A DNA stretch of 64,000 nt from Canna indica (taxonomy: Eukaryota > Streptophyta > Magnoliopsida > Zingiberales > Cannaceae). Where the stretch lies: assembly GCA_034359265.1 (NCBI GenBank), contig CP136897.1, forward strand, positions 36,133,501 to 36,197,500. Direction: 5' to 3'. Shown here piece by piece: positions 22,845 through 34,925 of the stretch. Position 1 is the first letter of the stretch. Every line of letters starts with the position of its first letter. The notes under the pieces were generated by a model, which had not been told where the DNA came from, made no database searches, and saw only the letters and a list, made by a program, of their open reading frames with translations. The translations under genes were made by a program, and so were the position numbers.

Positions 22845-23210
22845 TTTTTTTACTACCTATTTGATTGCACGACGAGATCATTTTTTTTACCAATCTTTCT
22901 AACCAAACATTAAGGATGGACGACGTCGTCGACATAAAATTTGGCTGTCGATCGCCCGCGCGGGGCCCGCCGCAACCTCTACGGCCGGCTCGATCGACCA
23001 ACCGACCCGAAAAATTAAAATTTGTAAATAAATAAAAAAAATAACATTTCAATTATTATTTTTCGTTTAAAACGGGCGTAACTCTGTGCATTATTGTCCG
23101 ATTTCAGCTTTTCACGTGGCGCTAAAAGGCGCGCGAAGAGACGAAGAAAATGACCCCGAGCTATCCCTCGGACACTCACCCTTATTAGCCGACGATCAGA
23201 AGTGCTTGAC

Positions 23211-23329
23211 GGGTGCAATCATACCAGCACTAACGCATCGGATCCTATCAGAACTTCGAAGTTAAGAGTGCTTGGGCGAGAGTAGTACTAGGATGGGTGA
23301 CCCCCTGGGAAGTCCTCGTGTTGCACCTT
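23211..23329 (+). rRNA. 5S rRNA gene copy 49
   Basis: G7A, C28T, C36T, C46T, C57A (A box AAGAGTGC). Position 1 of the six-gene higher-order repeat; relatives are copies 55 and 60. Confidence 0.92.
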
Positions 23330-23695
23330 TTTTTTTACTACCTATTTGATTGCACGACGAGATCATTTTTTTTACCAATCTCTCTAACCAAACGTTAAGG
23401 ACGGACGACGTCGTCGACATAAAATTTGGCTTTCGATCGCCCCCGCGGGGCCCGCCGCAACCTCTACGGCCGGGTCGATCGACCAACCGACCCGAACAAT
23501 TAAAATTTGTAAATAAATAAGAAAAATAATATTTCAATTATTATTTTTCGTTTAAAACGGGCGTAACTCCGTGCATTATTGTCCGATTTCAGCTTTTCAC
23601 GTGGCGCTAAAAGGCGCGCGAAGAGACGAAGAAAATGACCCCGAGCTATCCCTCGGACGCTCACCCTTATTAGCCGACGATCAGAAGTGCACGAC

Positions 23696-23813
23696 GGGTG
23701 CGATCATACCAGCACTAACACACCGGAGCCCATCAGAACTCCGAAGTTAAGCGTGCTTGGGCGAGAGTAGTACTAGGATGGGTGACCCCTCGGAAGTCCT
23801 CGTGTTGCATCTT
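23696..23813 (+). rRNA. 5S rRNA gene copy 50
   Basis: G25A, T33G (GGAGCC, BamHI-type site lost), one C missing with G97C, C116T. HOR position 2. Confidence 0.91.
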
Positions 23814-24177
23814 TTTTTTTACCACCTATTTGATTGCACGACGAGATCATTTTTTTACCAATCTTTCTAACCAAACGTTAAGGACGGACGACGTCGTCGA
23901 CATAAAATTTGGCTGTCGATCGCCCGCGCGGGGCCCGCCGCAACCTCTACGGCCGGCTCGATCGACCAACCCACCCGAAAAATTAAAATTTGTAAATAAA
24001 TAAGAAAAAAACATTTCAATTATTATTTTTCGTTTAAAACGGGCGTAACTCCGTGCATTATTGTCCGATTTCAGCTTTTCACGTGGCGCTAAAAGGCGTG
24101 CCAAGAGACGAAGAAAATGACCCCGAGCTATCCCTCGGACGCTCACCCTTATTAGCCGACGATCAGAAGTGCATGAC

Positions 24178-24296
24178 GGGTGCGATCATACTAGCACTAA
24201 CGCACCGGATCCCATCAGAACCCCGAAGTTAAGCTTGCTTGGGCGAGAATAGTACTAGGACGGGTGACCCCCTGGGAAGTCCTCGTGTTGCACCTT
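24178..24296 (+). rRNA. 5S rRNA gene copy 51
   Basis: C15T, T45C, G58T, G72A, T84C (C box). HOR position 3. Confidence 0.92.
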
Positions 24297-24662
24297 TTTT
24301 TTTACTAACTATTTGATTGCACGACGAGATCATTTTTTTTACCAATCTTTCTAACCAAACGTTAAGGACAGACGACGTCGTCGACATAAAATTTGGCTGT
24401 CGATCGCCCGCGCGGGGCCCGCCGCAACCTCTACGGCCGGCTCGATCGACCAACTCACCCAAAAAATTAAAATTTGTAAATAAATAAGAAAAATAACATT
24501 TCAATTATTATTTTTCGTTTAAAACGGGCGTAACTCCGTGCATTATTGTCCGATTTCAGCTTTTCACGTGGCGCTAAAACGCGCGCGAAGAGACGAAGAA
24601 AATGACTCTGAGCTATCCCTCGGACGCTCACCCTTATTAGCCGACGATCAGAAGTGCGTGAC

Positions 24663-24781
24663 GGGTGCGATCATACCAGCACTAACGCACCGGATCCCAT
24701 CAGAACTTCGAAGTTAAGCGTGCTTGGGCGAGAGTTGTACTAGGATGGGTGACCCCCTAGGAAGTCCTCGTGTTGCACCTT
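24663..24781 (+). rRNA. 5S rRNA gene copy 52
   Basis: C46T, A74T, G97A. HOR position 4, the position missing from the middle, five-gene repeat. Confidence 0.93.
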
Positions 24782-25147
24782 TTTTTTTACTACCTATTTG
24801 ATTGCACGACGAGATCATTTTTTTTACCAATGTTTCTAACCAAACGTTAAGGACGGACGACGTCGTCGACATAAAATTTGGCTGTCGATCGCCCGCGCGG
24901 GGCCCGCCGCAACCTCTACGGCCGGCTCGATCGACCAACCCACCCGAAAAATTAAAATTTGTAAATAAATAAGAAAAATAACATTTCAATTATTATTTTT
25001 CGTTTAAAACGGGCGTAACTCTGTGCATTATTGTTCGATTTCAGCTTTTCACGTGGCGCTAAAAGGCGCGCGAAGAGACGAAGAAAATGACTCCGAGCTA
25101 TCCCTCGGACGCTCACCCTTATTAGCCGACGATCAGAAGTGCATGAC

Positions 25148-25266
25148 GGGTGCGATCATACCAGCACTAACGCACCGGATCCCATCAGAACTCCGAAGTT
25201 AAGCGTGCTTCGGCGACAATAGTACTAGGATGGGTGACCCCCTGGGAAGTCCTCGTGTTGCACCTT
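25148..25266 (+). rRNA. 5S rRNA gene copy 53
   Basis: G64C (A box), G70C and G72A (IE reads CGACAA). HOR position 5. Confidence 0.92.
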
Positions 25267-25632
25267 TTTTTTTACTACCTATTTGATTGCACGACGAGAT
25301 CATTTTTTTTACCAATCTTTCTAACCTAACGTTAAGGACGGACGACGTCGTCGACATAAAATTTGGCTGTCGATCGCCCGCGCGGGGCCCGCCGCAACCT
25401 CTACGGCCGGCTCGATCGACCAACCGACCCGAAAAATTAAAATTTGTAAATAAATAAGAAAAATAACATTTCAATTATTATTTTTCGTTTAGAACGAGCG
25501 TAACTCCGTGCATTATTGTCCGATTTCAACTTTTCACGTGGCGCTAAAAGGCGCACGAAGAGACAAAGAAAATGACCCCGAGCTATCCCTCGGACGCACA
25601 CCCATATTAGCCGACGATCAGAAGTGCACGAC

Positions 25633-25750
25633 GGGTGCGATCATACCAGCATTAACACACCGGATCCCATCAGAACTCCGAAGTTAAGCTTGCTTGGGCG
25701 AGAGTAGTACTAGGATGGGTGACCCCTGGGAAGTCCTCGTGTTGCACCTT
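25633..25750 (+). rRNA. 5S rRNA gene copy 54
   Basis: C20T, G25A, G58T, one C missing from C91-95. HOR position 6. The TATA-like element reads ATATTA (CCCATATTAG). Confidence 0.91.
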
Positions 25751-26115
25751 TTTTTTTACTACCTATTTGATTGCACGACGAGATCATTTTTTTACCAATC
25801 TTTCTAACCAAACGTTGAGGACGGACGACGTCGTCGACATAAAATTTGGCTGTCGATCGCCCGCGCGGGGCCCGCCGCAACCTCTACGGCCGGCTCGATC
25901 GACCAACCCACCCGAAAAATTAAAATTTGTAAATAAATAAGAAAAATAACATTTCAATTATTATTTTTCGTTTAAAACGGGCGTAACTCCGTGCATTACT
26001 GTCCGATTTCAGCTTTTCACGTGGCGCTAAAAGGCGCGCGAAGAGACGAAGAAAATGACTCCGAGCTATCCCTCGGACGCTCAGCCTTATTAGCCGACGA
26101 TCAGAAGTGCGTGAC

Positions 26116-26234
26116 GGGTGCAATCATACCAGCACTAACGCACCGGATCCTATCAGAACTTCGAAGTTAAGAGTGCTTGGGCGAGAGTAGTACTAGGATG
26201 GGTGACCCCCTGGGAAGTCCTCGTGTTGCACCTT
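26116..26234 (+). rRNA. 5S rRNA gene copy 55
   Basis: G7A, C36T, C46T, C57A. HOR position 1, five-gene derivative. Confidence 0.93.
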
Positions 26235-26600
26235 TTTTTTTACTACCTATTTGATTGCACGACGAGATCATTTTTTTTACCAATCTTTCTAACCAAACGT
26301 TAAGGACGGACGACGTCGTCGACATAAAATTTGGCTTTCGATCGCCCGCGCGGGGCCCGCCGCAACCTCTACGGCCGGGTCGATCGACCAACCGACCCGA
26401 ACAATTAAAATTTGTAAATAAATAAGAAAAATAATATTTCAATTATTATTTTTCGTTTAAAACGGGCGTAACTCCGTGCATTATTGTCCGATTTCAGCTT
26501 TTCACGTGGCGCTAAAAGGCGCGTGAAGAGACGAAGAAAATGACCCCGAGCTATCCCTCGGACGCTCACCCTTATTAGCCGACGATCAGAAGTGCACGAC

Positions 26601-26718
26601 GGGTGCGATCATACCAGCACTAACACACCGGAGCCCATCAGAACTCCGAAGTTAAGCGTGCTTGGGCGAGAGTAGTACTAGGATGGGTGACCCCTCGGAA
26701 GTCCTCGTGTTGCACCTT
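26601..26718 (+). rRNA. 5S rRNA gene copy 56
   Basis: G25A, T33G, one C missing with G97C. HOR position 2. Confidence 0.92.
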
Positions 26719-27082
26719 TTTTTTTACCACCTATTTGATTGCACGACGAGATCATTTTTTTACCAATCTTTCTAACCAAACGTTAAGAACGGACGACGTC
26801 GTCGACATAAAATTTGGCTGTCGATCGCCCGCGCGGGGCCCGCCGCAACCTCTACGGCCGGCTCGATCGACCAACCCACCCGAAAAATTAAAATTTGTAA
26901 ATAAATAAGAAAAAAACATTTCAATTATTATTTTTCGTTTAAAACGGGCGTAACTCCGTGCATTATTGTCCGATTTCAGCTTTTCACGTGGCGCTAAAAG
27001 GCGTGCCAAGAGACCAAGAAAATGACCCCGAGCTATCCCTCGGACGCTCACCCTTATTAGCCGACGATCAGAAGTGCATGAC

Positions 27083-27201
27083 GGGTGCGATCATACTAGC
27101 ACTAACGCACCGGATCCCATCAGAACCGCGAAGTTAAGCGTGCTTGGGCGAGAATAGTACTAGGATGGGTGACCCCCTGGGAAGTCCTCGTGTTGCACCT
27201 T
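27083..27201 (+). rRNA. 5S rRNA gene copy 57
   Basis: C15T, T45C, C46G, G72A. HOR position 3. Its spacer changes type between about 27272 and 27366, where the missing fourth unit was lost. Confidence 0.92.
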
Positions 27202-27567
27202 TTTTTTTACTAACTATTTGATTGCACGACGAGATCATTTTTTTTACCAATCTTTCTAACCAAACGTTAAGGACAGACGACGTCGTCGACATAAAATTTG
27301 GCTGTCGATCGCCCGCGCGGGGCCTGCCGCAACCTCTACGGCCGGCTCGATCGACCAACCCACCCGAAAAATTAAAATTTGTAAATAAATAAGAAAAATA
27401 ACATTTCAATTATTATTTTTCGTTTAAAACGGGCGTAACTCTGTGCATTATTGTTCGATTTCAGCTTTTCACGTGGCGCTAAAAGGCGCGCGAAGAGACG
27501 AAGAAAATGACTCCGAGCTATCCCTCGGACGCTCACCCTTATTAGCCGACGATCAGAAGTGCATGAC

Positions 27568-27686
27568 GGGTGCGATCATACCAGCACTAACGCACCGGAT
27601 CCCATCAGAACTCCGAAGTTAAGCGTGCTTCGGCGACAATAGTACTAGGATGGGTGACCCCCTGGGAAGTCCTCGTGTTGCACCTT
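27568..27686 (+). rRNA. 5S rRNA gene copy 58
   Basis: G64C, G70C, G72A, identical in variants to copy 53. HOR position 5 directly after position 3. Confidence 0.92.
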
Positions 27687-28052
27687 TTTTTTTACTACCT
27701 ATTTGATTGCACGACGAGATCATTTTTTTTACCAATCTTTCTAACCTAACGTTAAGGACGGACGACGTCGTCGACATAAAATTTGGCTGTCGATCGCCCG
27801 CGCGGGGCCCGCCGCAACCTCTACGGCCGGCTCGATCGACCAACCGACCCGAAAAATTAAAATTTGTAAATAAATAAGAAAAATAACATTTCAATTATTA
27901 TTTTTCGTTTAGAACGAGCGTAACTCCGTGCATTATTGTCCGATTTCAACTTTTCACGTGGCGCTAAAAGGCGCACGAAGAGACAAAGAAAATGACCCCG
28001 AGCTATCCCTCGGACGCACACCCATATTAGCCGACGATCAGAAGTGCACGAC

Positions 28053-28170
28053 GGGTGCGATCATACCAGCATTAACACACCGGATCCCATCAGAACTCCG
28101 AAGTTAAGCTTGCTTGGGCGAGAGTAGTACTAGGATGGGTGACCCCTGGGAAGTCCTCGTGTTGCACCTT
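28053..28170 (+). rRNA. 5S rRNA gene copy 59
   Basis: C20T, G25A, G58T, one C missing; same as copy 54. HOR position 6. Confidence 0.91.
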
Positions 28171-28535
28171 TTTTTTTACTACCTATTTGATTGCACGACG
28201 AGATCATTTTTTTACCAATCTTTCTAACCAAACGTTGAGGACGGACGACGTCGTCGACATAAAATTTGGCTGTCGATCGCCCGCGCGGGGCCCGCCGCAA
28301 CCTCTACGGCCGGCTCGATCGACCAACCCACCCGAAAAATTAAAATTTGTAAATAAATAAGAAAAATAACATTTCAATTATTATTTTTCGTTTAAAACGG
28401 GCGTAACTCCGTGCATTACTGTCCGATTTCAGCTTTTCACGTGGCGCTAAAAGGCGCGCGAAGAGACGAAGAAAATGACTCCGAGCTATCCCTCGGACGC
28501 TCAGCCATATTAGCCGACGATCAGAAGTGCGTGAC

Positions 28536-28654
28536 GGGTGCAATCATACCAGCACTAACGCACCGGATCCTATCAGAACTTCGAAGTTAAGAGTGCTTGG
28601 GCGAGAGTAGTACTAGGATGGGTGACCCCCTGGGAAGTCCTCGTGTTGCACCTT
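28536..28654 (+). rRNA. 5S rRNA gene copy 60
   Basis: G7A, C36T, C46T, C57A, same as copy 55. HOR position 1 of the next six-gene repeat. TATA-like element reads ATATTA. Confidence 0.93.
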
Positions 28655-29020
28655 TTTTTTTACTACCTATTTGATTGCACGACGAGATCATTTTTTTTAC
28701 CAATCTTTCTAACCAAACGTTAAGGACGGACGACGTCGTCGACATAAAATTTGGCTTTCGATCGCCCGCGCGGGGCCCGCCGCAACCTCTACGGCCGGGT
28801 CGATCGACCAACCGACCCGAACAATTAAAATTTGTAAATAAATAAGAAAAATAATATTTCAATTATTATTTTTCGTTTAAAACGGGCGTAACTCCGTGCA
28901 TTATTGTCCGATTTCAGCTTTTCACGTGGCGCTAAAAGGCGCGTGAAGAGACGAAGAAAATGACCCCGAGCTATCCCTCGGACGCTCACCCTTATTAGCC
29001 GACGATCAGAAGTGCACGAC

Positions 29021-29138
29021 GGGTGCGATCATACCAGCACTAACACACCGAAGCCCATCAGAACTCCGAAGTTAAGCGTGCTTGGGCGAGAGTAGTACTA
29101 GGATGGGTGACCCCTCGGAAGTCCTCGTGTTGCACCTT
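29021..29138 (+). rRNA. 5S rRNA gene copy 61
   Basis: G25A, G31A, T33G, one C missing with G97C. HOR position 2. Confidence 0.91.
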
Positions 29139-29502
29139 TTTTTTTACCACCTATTTGATTGCACGACGAGATCATTTTTTTACCAATCTTTCTAACCAAA
29201 CGTTAAGAACGGACGACGTCGTCGACATAAAATTTGGCTGTCGATCGCCCGCGCGGGGCCCGCCGCAACCTCTACGGCCGGCTCGATCGACCAACCCACC
29301 CGAAAAATTAAAATTTGTAAATAAATAAGAAAAAAACATTTCAATTATTATTTTTCGTTTAAAACGGGCGTAACTCCGTGCATTATTGTCCGATTTCAGC
29401 TTTTCACGTGGCGCTAAAAGGCGTGCCAAGAGACCAAGAAAATGACCCCGAGCTATCCCTCGGACGCTCACCCTTATTAGCCGACGATCAGAAGTGCATG
29501 AC

Positions 29503-29621
29503 GGGTGCGATCATACTAGCACTAACGCACCGGATCCCATCAGAACCGCGAAGTTAAGCGTGCTTGGGCGAGAATAGTACTAGGATGGGTGACCCCCTGG
29601 GAAGTCCTCGTGTTGCACCTT
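29503..29621 (+). rRNA. 5S rRNA gene copy 62
   Basis: C15T, T45C, C46G, G72A, same as copy 57. HOR position 3. Confidence 0.92.
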
Positions 29622-29987
29622 TTTTTTTACTAACTATTTGATTGCACGACGAGATCATTTTTTTTACCAATCTTTCTAACCAAACGTTAAGGACAGACGA
29701 CGTCGTCGACATAAAATTTGGCTGTCGATCGCCCGCGCGGGGCCCGCCGCAACCTCTACGGCCGGCTCGATCGACCAACCCACCCAAAAAATTAAAATTT
29801 GTAAATAAATAAGAAAAATAACATTTCAATTATTATTTTTCGTTTAAAACGGGCGTAACTCCGTGCATTATTGTCCGATTTCAGCTTTTCACGTGGCGCT
29901 AAAACGCGCGCGAAGAGACGAAGAAAATGACTCTGAGCTATCCCTCGGACGCTCACCCTTATTAGCCGACGATCAGAAGTGCGTGAC

Positions 29988-30106
29988 GGGTGCGATCATA
30001 CCAGCACTAACGCACCGGATCCCATCAGAACTTCGAAGTTAAGCGTGCTTGGGCGAGAGTTGTACTAGGATGGGTGACCCCCTAGGAAGTCCACGTGTTG
30101 CACCTT
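29988..30106 (+). rRNA. 5S rRNA gene copy 63
   Basis: C46T, A74T, G97A, T106A. HOR position 4, relative of copy 52 at 5325 bp. Confidence 0.93.
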
Positions 30107-30472
30107 TTTTTTTACTACCTATTTGATTGCACGACGAGATCATTTTTTTTACCAATGTTTCTAACCAAACGTTAAGGACGGACGACGTCGTCGACATAAA
30201 ATTTGGCTGTCGATCGCCCGCGCGGGGCCCGCCGCAACCTCTACGGCCGGCTCGATCGACCAACCCACCCGAAAAATTAAAATTTGTAAATAAATAAGAA
30301 AAATAACATTTCAATTATTATTTTTCGTTTAAAACGGGCGTAACTCTGTGCATTATTGTCCGATTTCAGCTTTTCACGTGGCGTTAAAAGGCGCGCGAAG
30401 AGACGAAGAAAATGACTCCGAGCTATCCCTCGGACGCTCACCCTTATTAGCCGACGATCAGAAGTGCATGAC

Positions 30473-30591
30473 GGGTGCGATCATACCAGCACTAACGCAC
30501 CGGATCCCATCAGAACTCCGAAGTTAAGCGTGCTTGGGCGACAATAGTACTAGGATGGGTGACCCCCTGGGAAGTCCTCGTGTTGCACCTT
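30473..30591 (+). rRNA. 5S rRNA gene copy 64
   Basis: G70C and G72A only (IE CGACAA). HOR position 5. Confidence 0.94.
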
Positions 30592-30957
30592 TTTTTTTAC
30601 TACCTATTTGATTGCACGACGAGATCATTTTTTTTACCAATCTTTCTAACCTAACGTTAAGGACGGACGACGTCGTCGACATAAAATTTGGCTGTCGATC
30701 GCCCGCGCGGGGCCCGCCGCAACCTCTACGGCCGGCTCGATCGACCAACCGACCCGAAAAATTAAAATTTGTAAATAAATAAGAAAAATAACATTTCAAT
30801 TATTATTTTTCGTTTAGAACGAGCGTAACTCCGTGCATTATTGTCCGATTTCAACTTTTCACGTGGCGCTAAAAGGCGCACGAAGAGACAAAGAAAATGA
30901 CCCCGAGCTATCCCTCGGACGCACACCCATATTAGCCGACGATCAGAAGTGCACGAC

Positions 30958-31075
30958 GGGTGCGATCATACCAGCACTAACACACCGGATCCCATCAGAA
31001 CTCCGAAGTTAAGCTTGCTTGGGCGAGAGTAGTACTAGGATGGGTGACCCCTGGGAAGTCCTCGTGTTGCACCTT
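30958..31075 (+). rRNA. 5S rRNA gene copy 65
   Basis: G25A, G58T, one C missing. HOR position 6. TATA-like element ATATTA as in copies 54 and 59. Confidence 0.92.
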
Positions 31076-31440
31076 TTTTTTTACTACCTATTTGATTGCA
31101 CGACGAGATCATTTTTTTACCAATCTTTCTAACCAAACGTTGAGGACGGACGACGTCGTCGACATAAAATTTGGCTGTCGATCGCCCGCGCGGGGCCCGC
31201 CGCAACCTCTACGGCCGGATCGATCGACCAACCCACCCGAAAAATTAAAATTTGTAAATAAATAAGAAAAATAACATTTCAATTATTATTTTTCGTTTAA
31301 AACGGGCGTAACTCCGTGCATTACTGTCCGATTTCAGCTTTTCATGTGGCGCTAAAAGGCGCACGAAGAGACGAAGAAAATAACCCCGAGCTATCCCTCG
31401 GACGCTCACCCTTATTAGCCGACGATCAGAAGTGCGTGAC

Positions 31441-31559
31441 GGGTGCAATCATACCAGCACTAACGCACTGGATCCCATCAGAACTTCGAAATTAAGCGTG
31501 CTTGGGCGAGAGTAGTACTAGGATGGGTGACCCCCTGGGAAGTCCTCGTGTTGCACCTT
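31441..31559 (+). rRNA. 5S rRNA gene copy 66
   Basis: G7A, C29T, C46T, G51A. HOR position 1 of a fourth repeat that soon breaks up. Confidence 0.92.
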
Positions 31560-31925
31560 TTTTTTTACTACCTATTTGATTGCACGACGAGATCATTTTT
31601 TTTACCAATCTTTCTAACCAAACGTTAAGGACGGACGACGTCGTCGACATAAAATTTGGCTTTCGATCGCCCGCGCGGGGCCCGCCGCAACCTCTACGGC
31701 CGGGTCGATCGACCAACCGACCCGAAAAATTAAAATTTGTAAATAAATAAGAAAAATAACATTTCAATTATTATTTTTCGTTTAAAACGGGCGTAATTCC
31801 GTGCATTATTGTCCGATTTCAGCTTTTCACGTGGCGCTAAAAGGCGCGCGAAGAGACGAAGAAAATGACCCCGAGCTATCTCTCGGACGCTCACCCTTAT
31901 TAGCCGACGATCAGAAGTGCACGAC

Positions 31926-32023
31926 GGGTACACCGGATCCCATCAGAACTCCGAAGTTAAGCGTGCTTGGGTGAGAGTAGTACTAGGATGGGTGACCCCT
32001 CGGAAGTCCTCGTGTTGCACCTT
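31926..32023 (+). pseudogene. 5S rRNA pseudogene, copy 67 (20-nt internal deletion)
   Basis: After GGGT the sequence jumps to ACACCGGATCC, so 20 nt corresponding to about nt 5-24 are gone, removing the 3' part of helix I's 5' strand and much of helix II. The A, IE and C boxes remain, although C67T is in the IE and the C box has lost one C with G97C. It could still be recognised by TFIIIA, but the RNA could not fold as 5S rRNA. Its T-tract is normal. Confidence 0.92.
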
Positions 32024-32387
32024 TTTTTTTACCACCTATTTGATTGCACGACGAGATCATTTTTTTACCAATCTTTCTAACCAAACGTTAAGGACGGACG
32101 ACGTCGTCGACATAAAATTTGGCTGTCGATCGCCCGCGCGGGGCCCGCCGCAACCTCTACGGCCGGCTCGATCGACCAATCCACCCGAAAAATTAAAATT
32201 TGTAAATAAATAAGAAAAAAAAATTTCAATTATTATTTTTCGTTTAAAACGGGCGTAACTCCGTGCATTATTGTCCGATTTCAGCTTTTCACGTGGCGCT
32301 AAAAGGCGCGCGAAGAGACGAAGAAAATGACCCCGAGCTATCCCTCGGACGCACACCCTTATTAGCCGACGATCAGAAGTGCATGAC

Positions 32388-32505
32388 GGGTGCGATCATA
32401 CCAGCACTAACGCACCGGATCCCATCAGAACACCGAAGTTAAGCTTGCTTGGGCGAGAGTAGTACTAGGATGGGTGACCCCTGGGAAGTCCTCGTGTTGC
32501 ACCTT
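32388..32505 (+). rRNA. 5S rRNA gene copy 68
   Basis: T45A, G58T, one C missing from C91-95. Confidence 0.92.
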
Positions 32506-32870
32506 TTTTTTTACTACCTATTTGATTGCACGACGAGATCATTTTTTTACCAATCTTTCTAACCAAACGTTAAGGACGGACGACGTCGTAGACATAAAAT
32601 TTTGCTGTCTATCGCCCGCGCGGGGCCCGCCGCAACCTCTACGGCCGGCTCGATCGACCAACCCACCCAAAAAATTAAAATTTGTAAATAAATAAGAAAA
32701 ATAACATTTCAATTATTATTTTTCGTTTAAAACGGGCGTAACTCCGTGCATTATTGTCCGATTTCATCTTTTCACGTGGCGCTAAAAGGCGCGCGAAGAG
32801 ACGAAGAAAATGACTCCGAGCTATCCCTCGGACGCTCACCCTTATTATTCGACGATCAGAAGTGCATGAC

Positions 32871-32989
32871 GGGTGCGATCATACCAGCACTAACGCACCG
32901 GATCCCATCAGAACTCCTTAGTAAAGTGTGCTTGGGCGACAATAGTACTAGGATGGGTGACCCCTTGGGAAGTCCTCGTGTTGCACCTT
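32871..32989 (+). rRNA. 5S rRNA gene copy 69
   Basis: G48T, A49T, T53A, C57T (A box badly altered, CTTAGTAAAGTGTG), G70C and G72A (IE), C95T. Full length, but the internal promoter is probably defective. The TATA-like element reads TTATTATTC. Confidence 0.86.
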
Positions 32990-33354
32990 TTTTTTACTAC
33001 CTATTTGATTGCACGACGAGATCATTTTTTTTACCAATCTTTCTAACCTAACGTTAAGGACGGACGACGTCGTCGAAATAAAATTTGGCTGTCGATCGCC
33101 CGCGCGGGGCCCGCCGCAACCTCTACGGCCGGCTCAATCGACCAACCGACCCGAAAAATTAAAATTTGTAAAAAAATAAGAAAAATAACATTTCAATTAT
33201 TATTTTTCGTTTAAAACGGGCGTAACTCCGAGCATTATTGTCCGATTTCAGCTTTTCACGTGGCGCTAAAAGGCGCGCGAAGAGACGAAGAAAATGACCC
33301 TGAGCTATCCCTCGGACGCTCACCCTTATTAGCCGACGATCAGAAGTGCGTGAC

Positions 33355-33473
33355 GGGTGCAATCATACCAGCACTAACGCACCGGATCCCATCAGAACTT
33401 CGAAGTTAAGCGTGCTTGGGCGAGAGTAGTACTAGGATGGGTGACCCCCTGGGAAGTCCTCGTGTTGCACCTT
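33355..33473 (+). rRNA. 5S rRNA gene copy 70
   Basis: G7A and C46T; promoter boxes intact. Confidence 0.94.
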
Positions 33474-33839
33474 TTTTTTTACTACCTATTTGATTGCACG
33501 ACGAGATCATTTTTTTTACCAATCTTTCTAACCAAACGTTAAGGACGGACGACGTCGTCGACATAAAATTTGGCTTTCGATCGCCCGTGCGGGGCCCGCC
33601 GCAACCTCTACGGCCGGCTCGATCGACCAACCGACCCGAAAAATTAAAATTTGTAAATAAATAAGAAAAATAACATTTCAATTATTATTTTTCGTTTAAA
33701 ACGGGCGTAACTCCGTGCATTATTGTTTGATTTCAGCTTTTCACGTGGCGCTAAAAGGCGCGTGAAGAGACGAAGAAAATGACCCCGAGCTATCCCTCGG
33801 ACGCTCACCCTTATTAGCCGATGATCAGAAGTGCACGAC

Positions 33840-33957
33840 GGGTGCGATCATACCAGCACTAACACACCCGATCCCATCAGAACTCCGAAGTTAAGCGTGC
33901 TTGGGCGAGAGTGGTACTAGGATGGGTGACCCCTCGGAAGTCCTTGTGTTGCACCTT
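33840..33957 (+). rRNA. 5S rRNA gene copy 71
   Basis: G25A, G30C, A74G, one C missing with G97C, C107T. Shares A74G and the C-box type with copy 87. Confidence 0.91.
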
Positions 33958-34322
33958 TTTTTTTACCACCTATTTGATTGCATGACGAGATCATTTTTTT
34001 ACCAATCTTTCTAACCAAACGTTAAGGACGGACGACGTCGTAGACATAAAATTTTGCTGTCGATCGCCCGCGCGGGGCCCGCCGCAACCTCTACGGCCGG
34101 CTCGATCGACCAACCCACCCAAAAAATTAAAATTTATAAATAAATAAGAAAAATAACATTTCAATTATTATTTTTCGTTTAAAACGGGCGTAACTCCGTG
34201 CATTATTGTCCGATTTCAGCTTTTCACGTGGCGCTAAAAGGCGCGCGAAGAGACGAAGAAAATGACTCCGAGCTATCCCTCGGACGCTCACCCTTATTAG
34301 TCGACGATCAGAAGTGCATGAC

Positions 34323-34441
34323 GGCTGCCATCATACCAGCACTAACGCACCGGATCCCATTAGAACTCCGAAGTTAAGCGTGCTTGGGCGACAATAGTAC
34401 TAGGATGGGTGACCCCCTGGGAAGTCCTCGTGTTGCACCTT
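34323..34441 (+). rRNA. 5S rRNA gene copy 72
   Basis: G3C and G7C (GGCTGCC, helix I weakened), C39T, G70C, G72A. Confidence 0.88.
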
Positions 34442-34806
34442 TTTTTTACTACCTATTTGATTGCACGACGAGATCATTTTTTTTACCAATCTTTGTAACC
34501 TAACGTTAAGGACGGACGACGTCGTCGAAATAAAATTTGGCTGTCGATCGCACGCGCGGGGCCCGCCGCAACCTCTACGGCCGGCTCGATCGACCAACCC
34601 ACCCAAAAAATTAAAATTTGTAAATAAATAAGAAAAATAACATTTCAATTATTATTTTTCGTTTAAAACGGGCGTAACTCCGTGCATTATTGTCCGATTT
34701 CAGCTTTTCACGTGGCGCTAAAAGGCGCGCGAAGAGACGAAGAAAATGACTCCGAGCTATCCCTCGGACGGTCACCCTTATTAGTCGACGATCAGAAGTG
34801 CATGAC

Positions 34807-34925
34807 GGGTGCGATCATACCATCACTAACGCACCGGATCCCATCAGAACCCCGAAGTTAAGCGTGCTTGGGCGAGAATAGTACTAGGATGGGTGACCCC
34901 CTGGGAAGTCCTCGTGTTGCACCTT
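34807..34925 (+). rRNA. 5S rRNA gene copy 73
   Basis: G17T, T45C, G72A. Confidence 0.93.

Larger units (their letters stand above)
23211..26115 (+). repeat. Six-gene higher-order repeat (2905 bp), first copy
   Basis: Copies 49-54 in order. Each carries a distinctive variant set that recurs in copies 55-59 and 60-65. Confidence 0.88.
26116..28535 (+). repeat. Six-gene higher-order repeat, five-gene derivative (2420 bp)
   Basis: Copies 55-59 equal HOR positions 1, 2, 3, 5 and 6. One 485-bp unit is lost inside the spacer of copy 57. Confidence 0.88.
28536..31440 (+). repeat. Six-gene higher-order repeat (2905 bp), third copy
   Basis: Copies 60-65. Copies 60-62 are closest to 55-57, and copy 63 matches copy 52 at 5325 bp. 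Confidence 0.88.

Noticed and set aside
25719..25940. Plus-strand 73-codon reading frame starting MTPGKSSCCTF in many units.
   Set aside because: It starts in the 5S C box and crosses the terminator. It opens only in copies with the one-C deletion, so it is a by-product of that indel.
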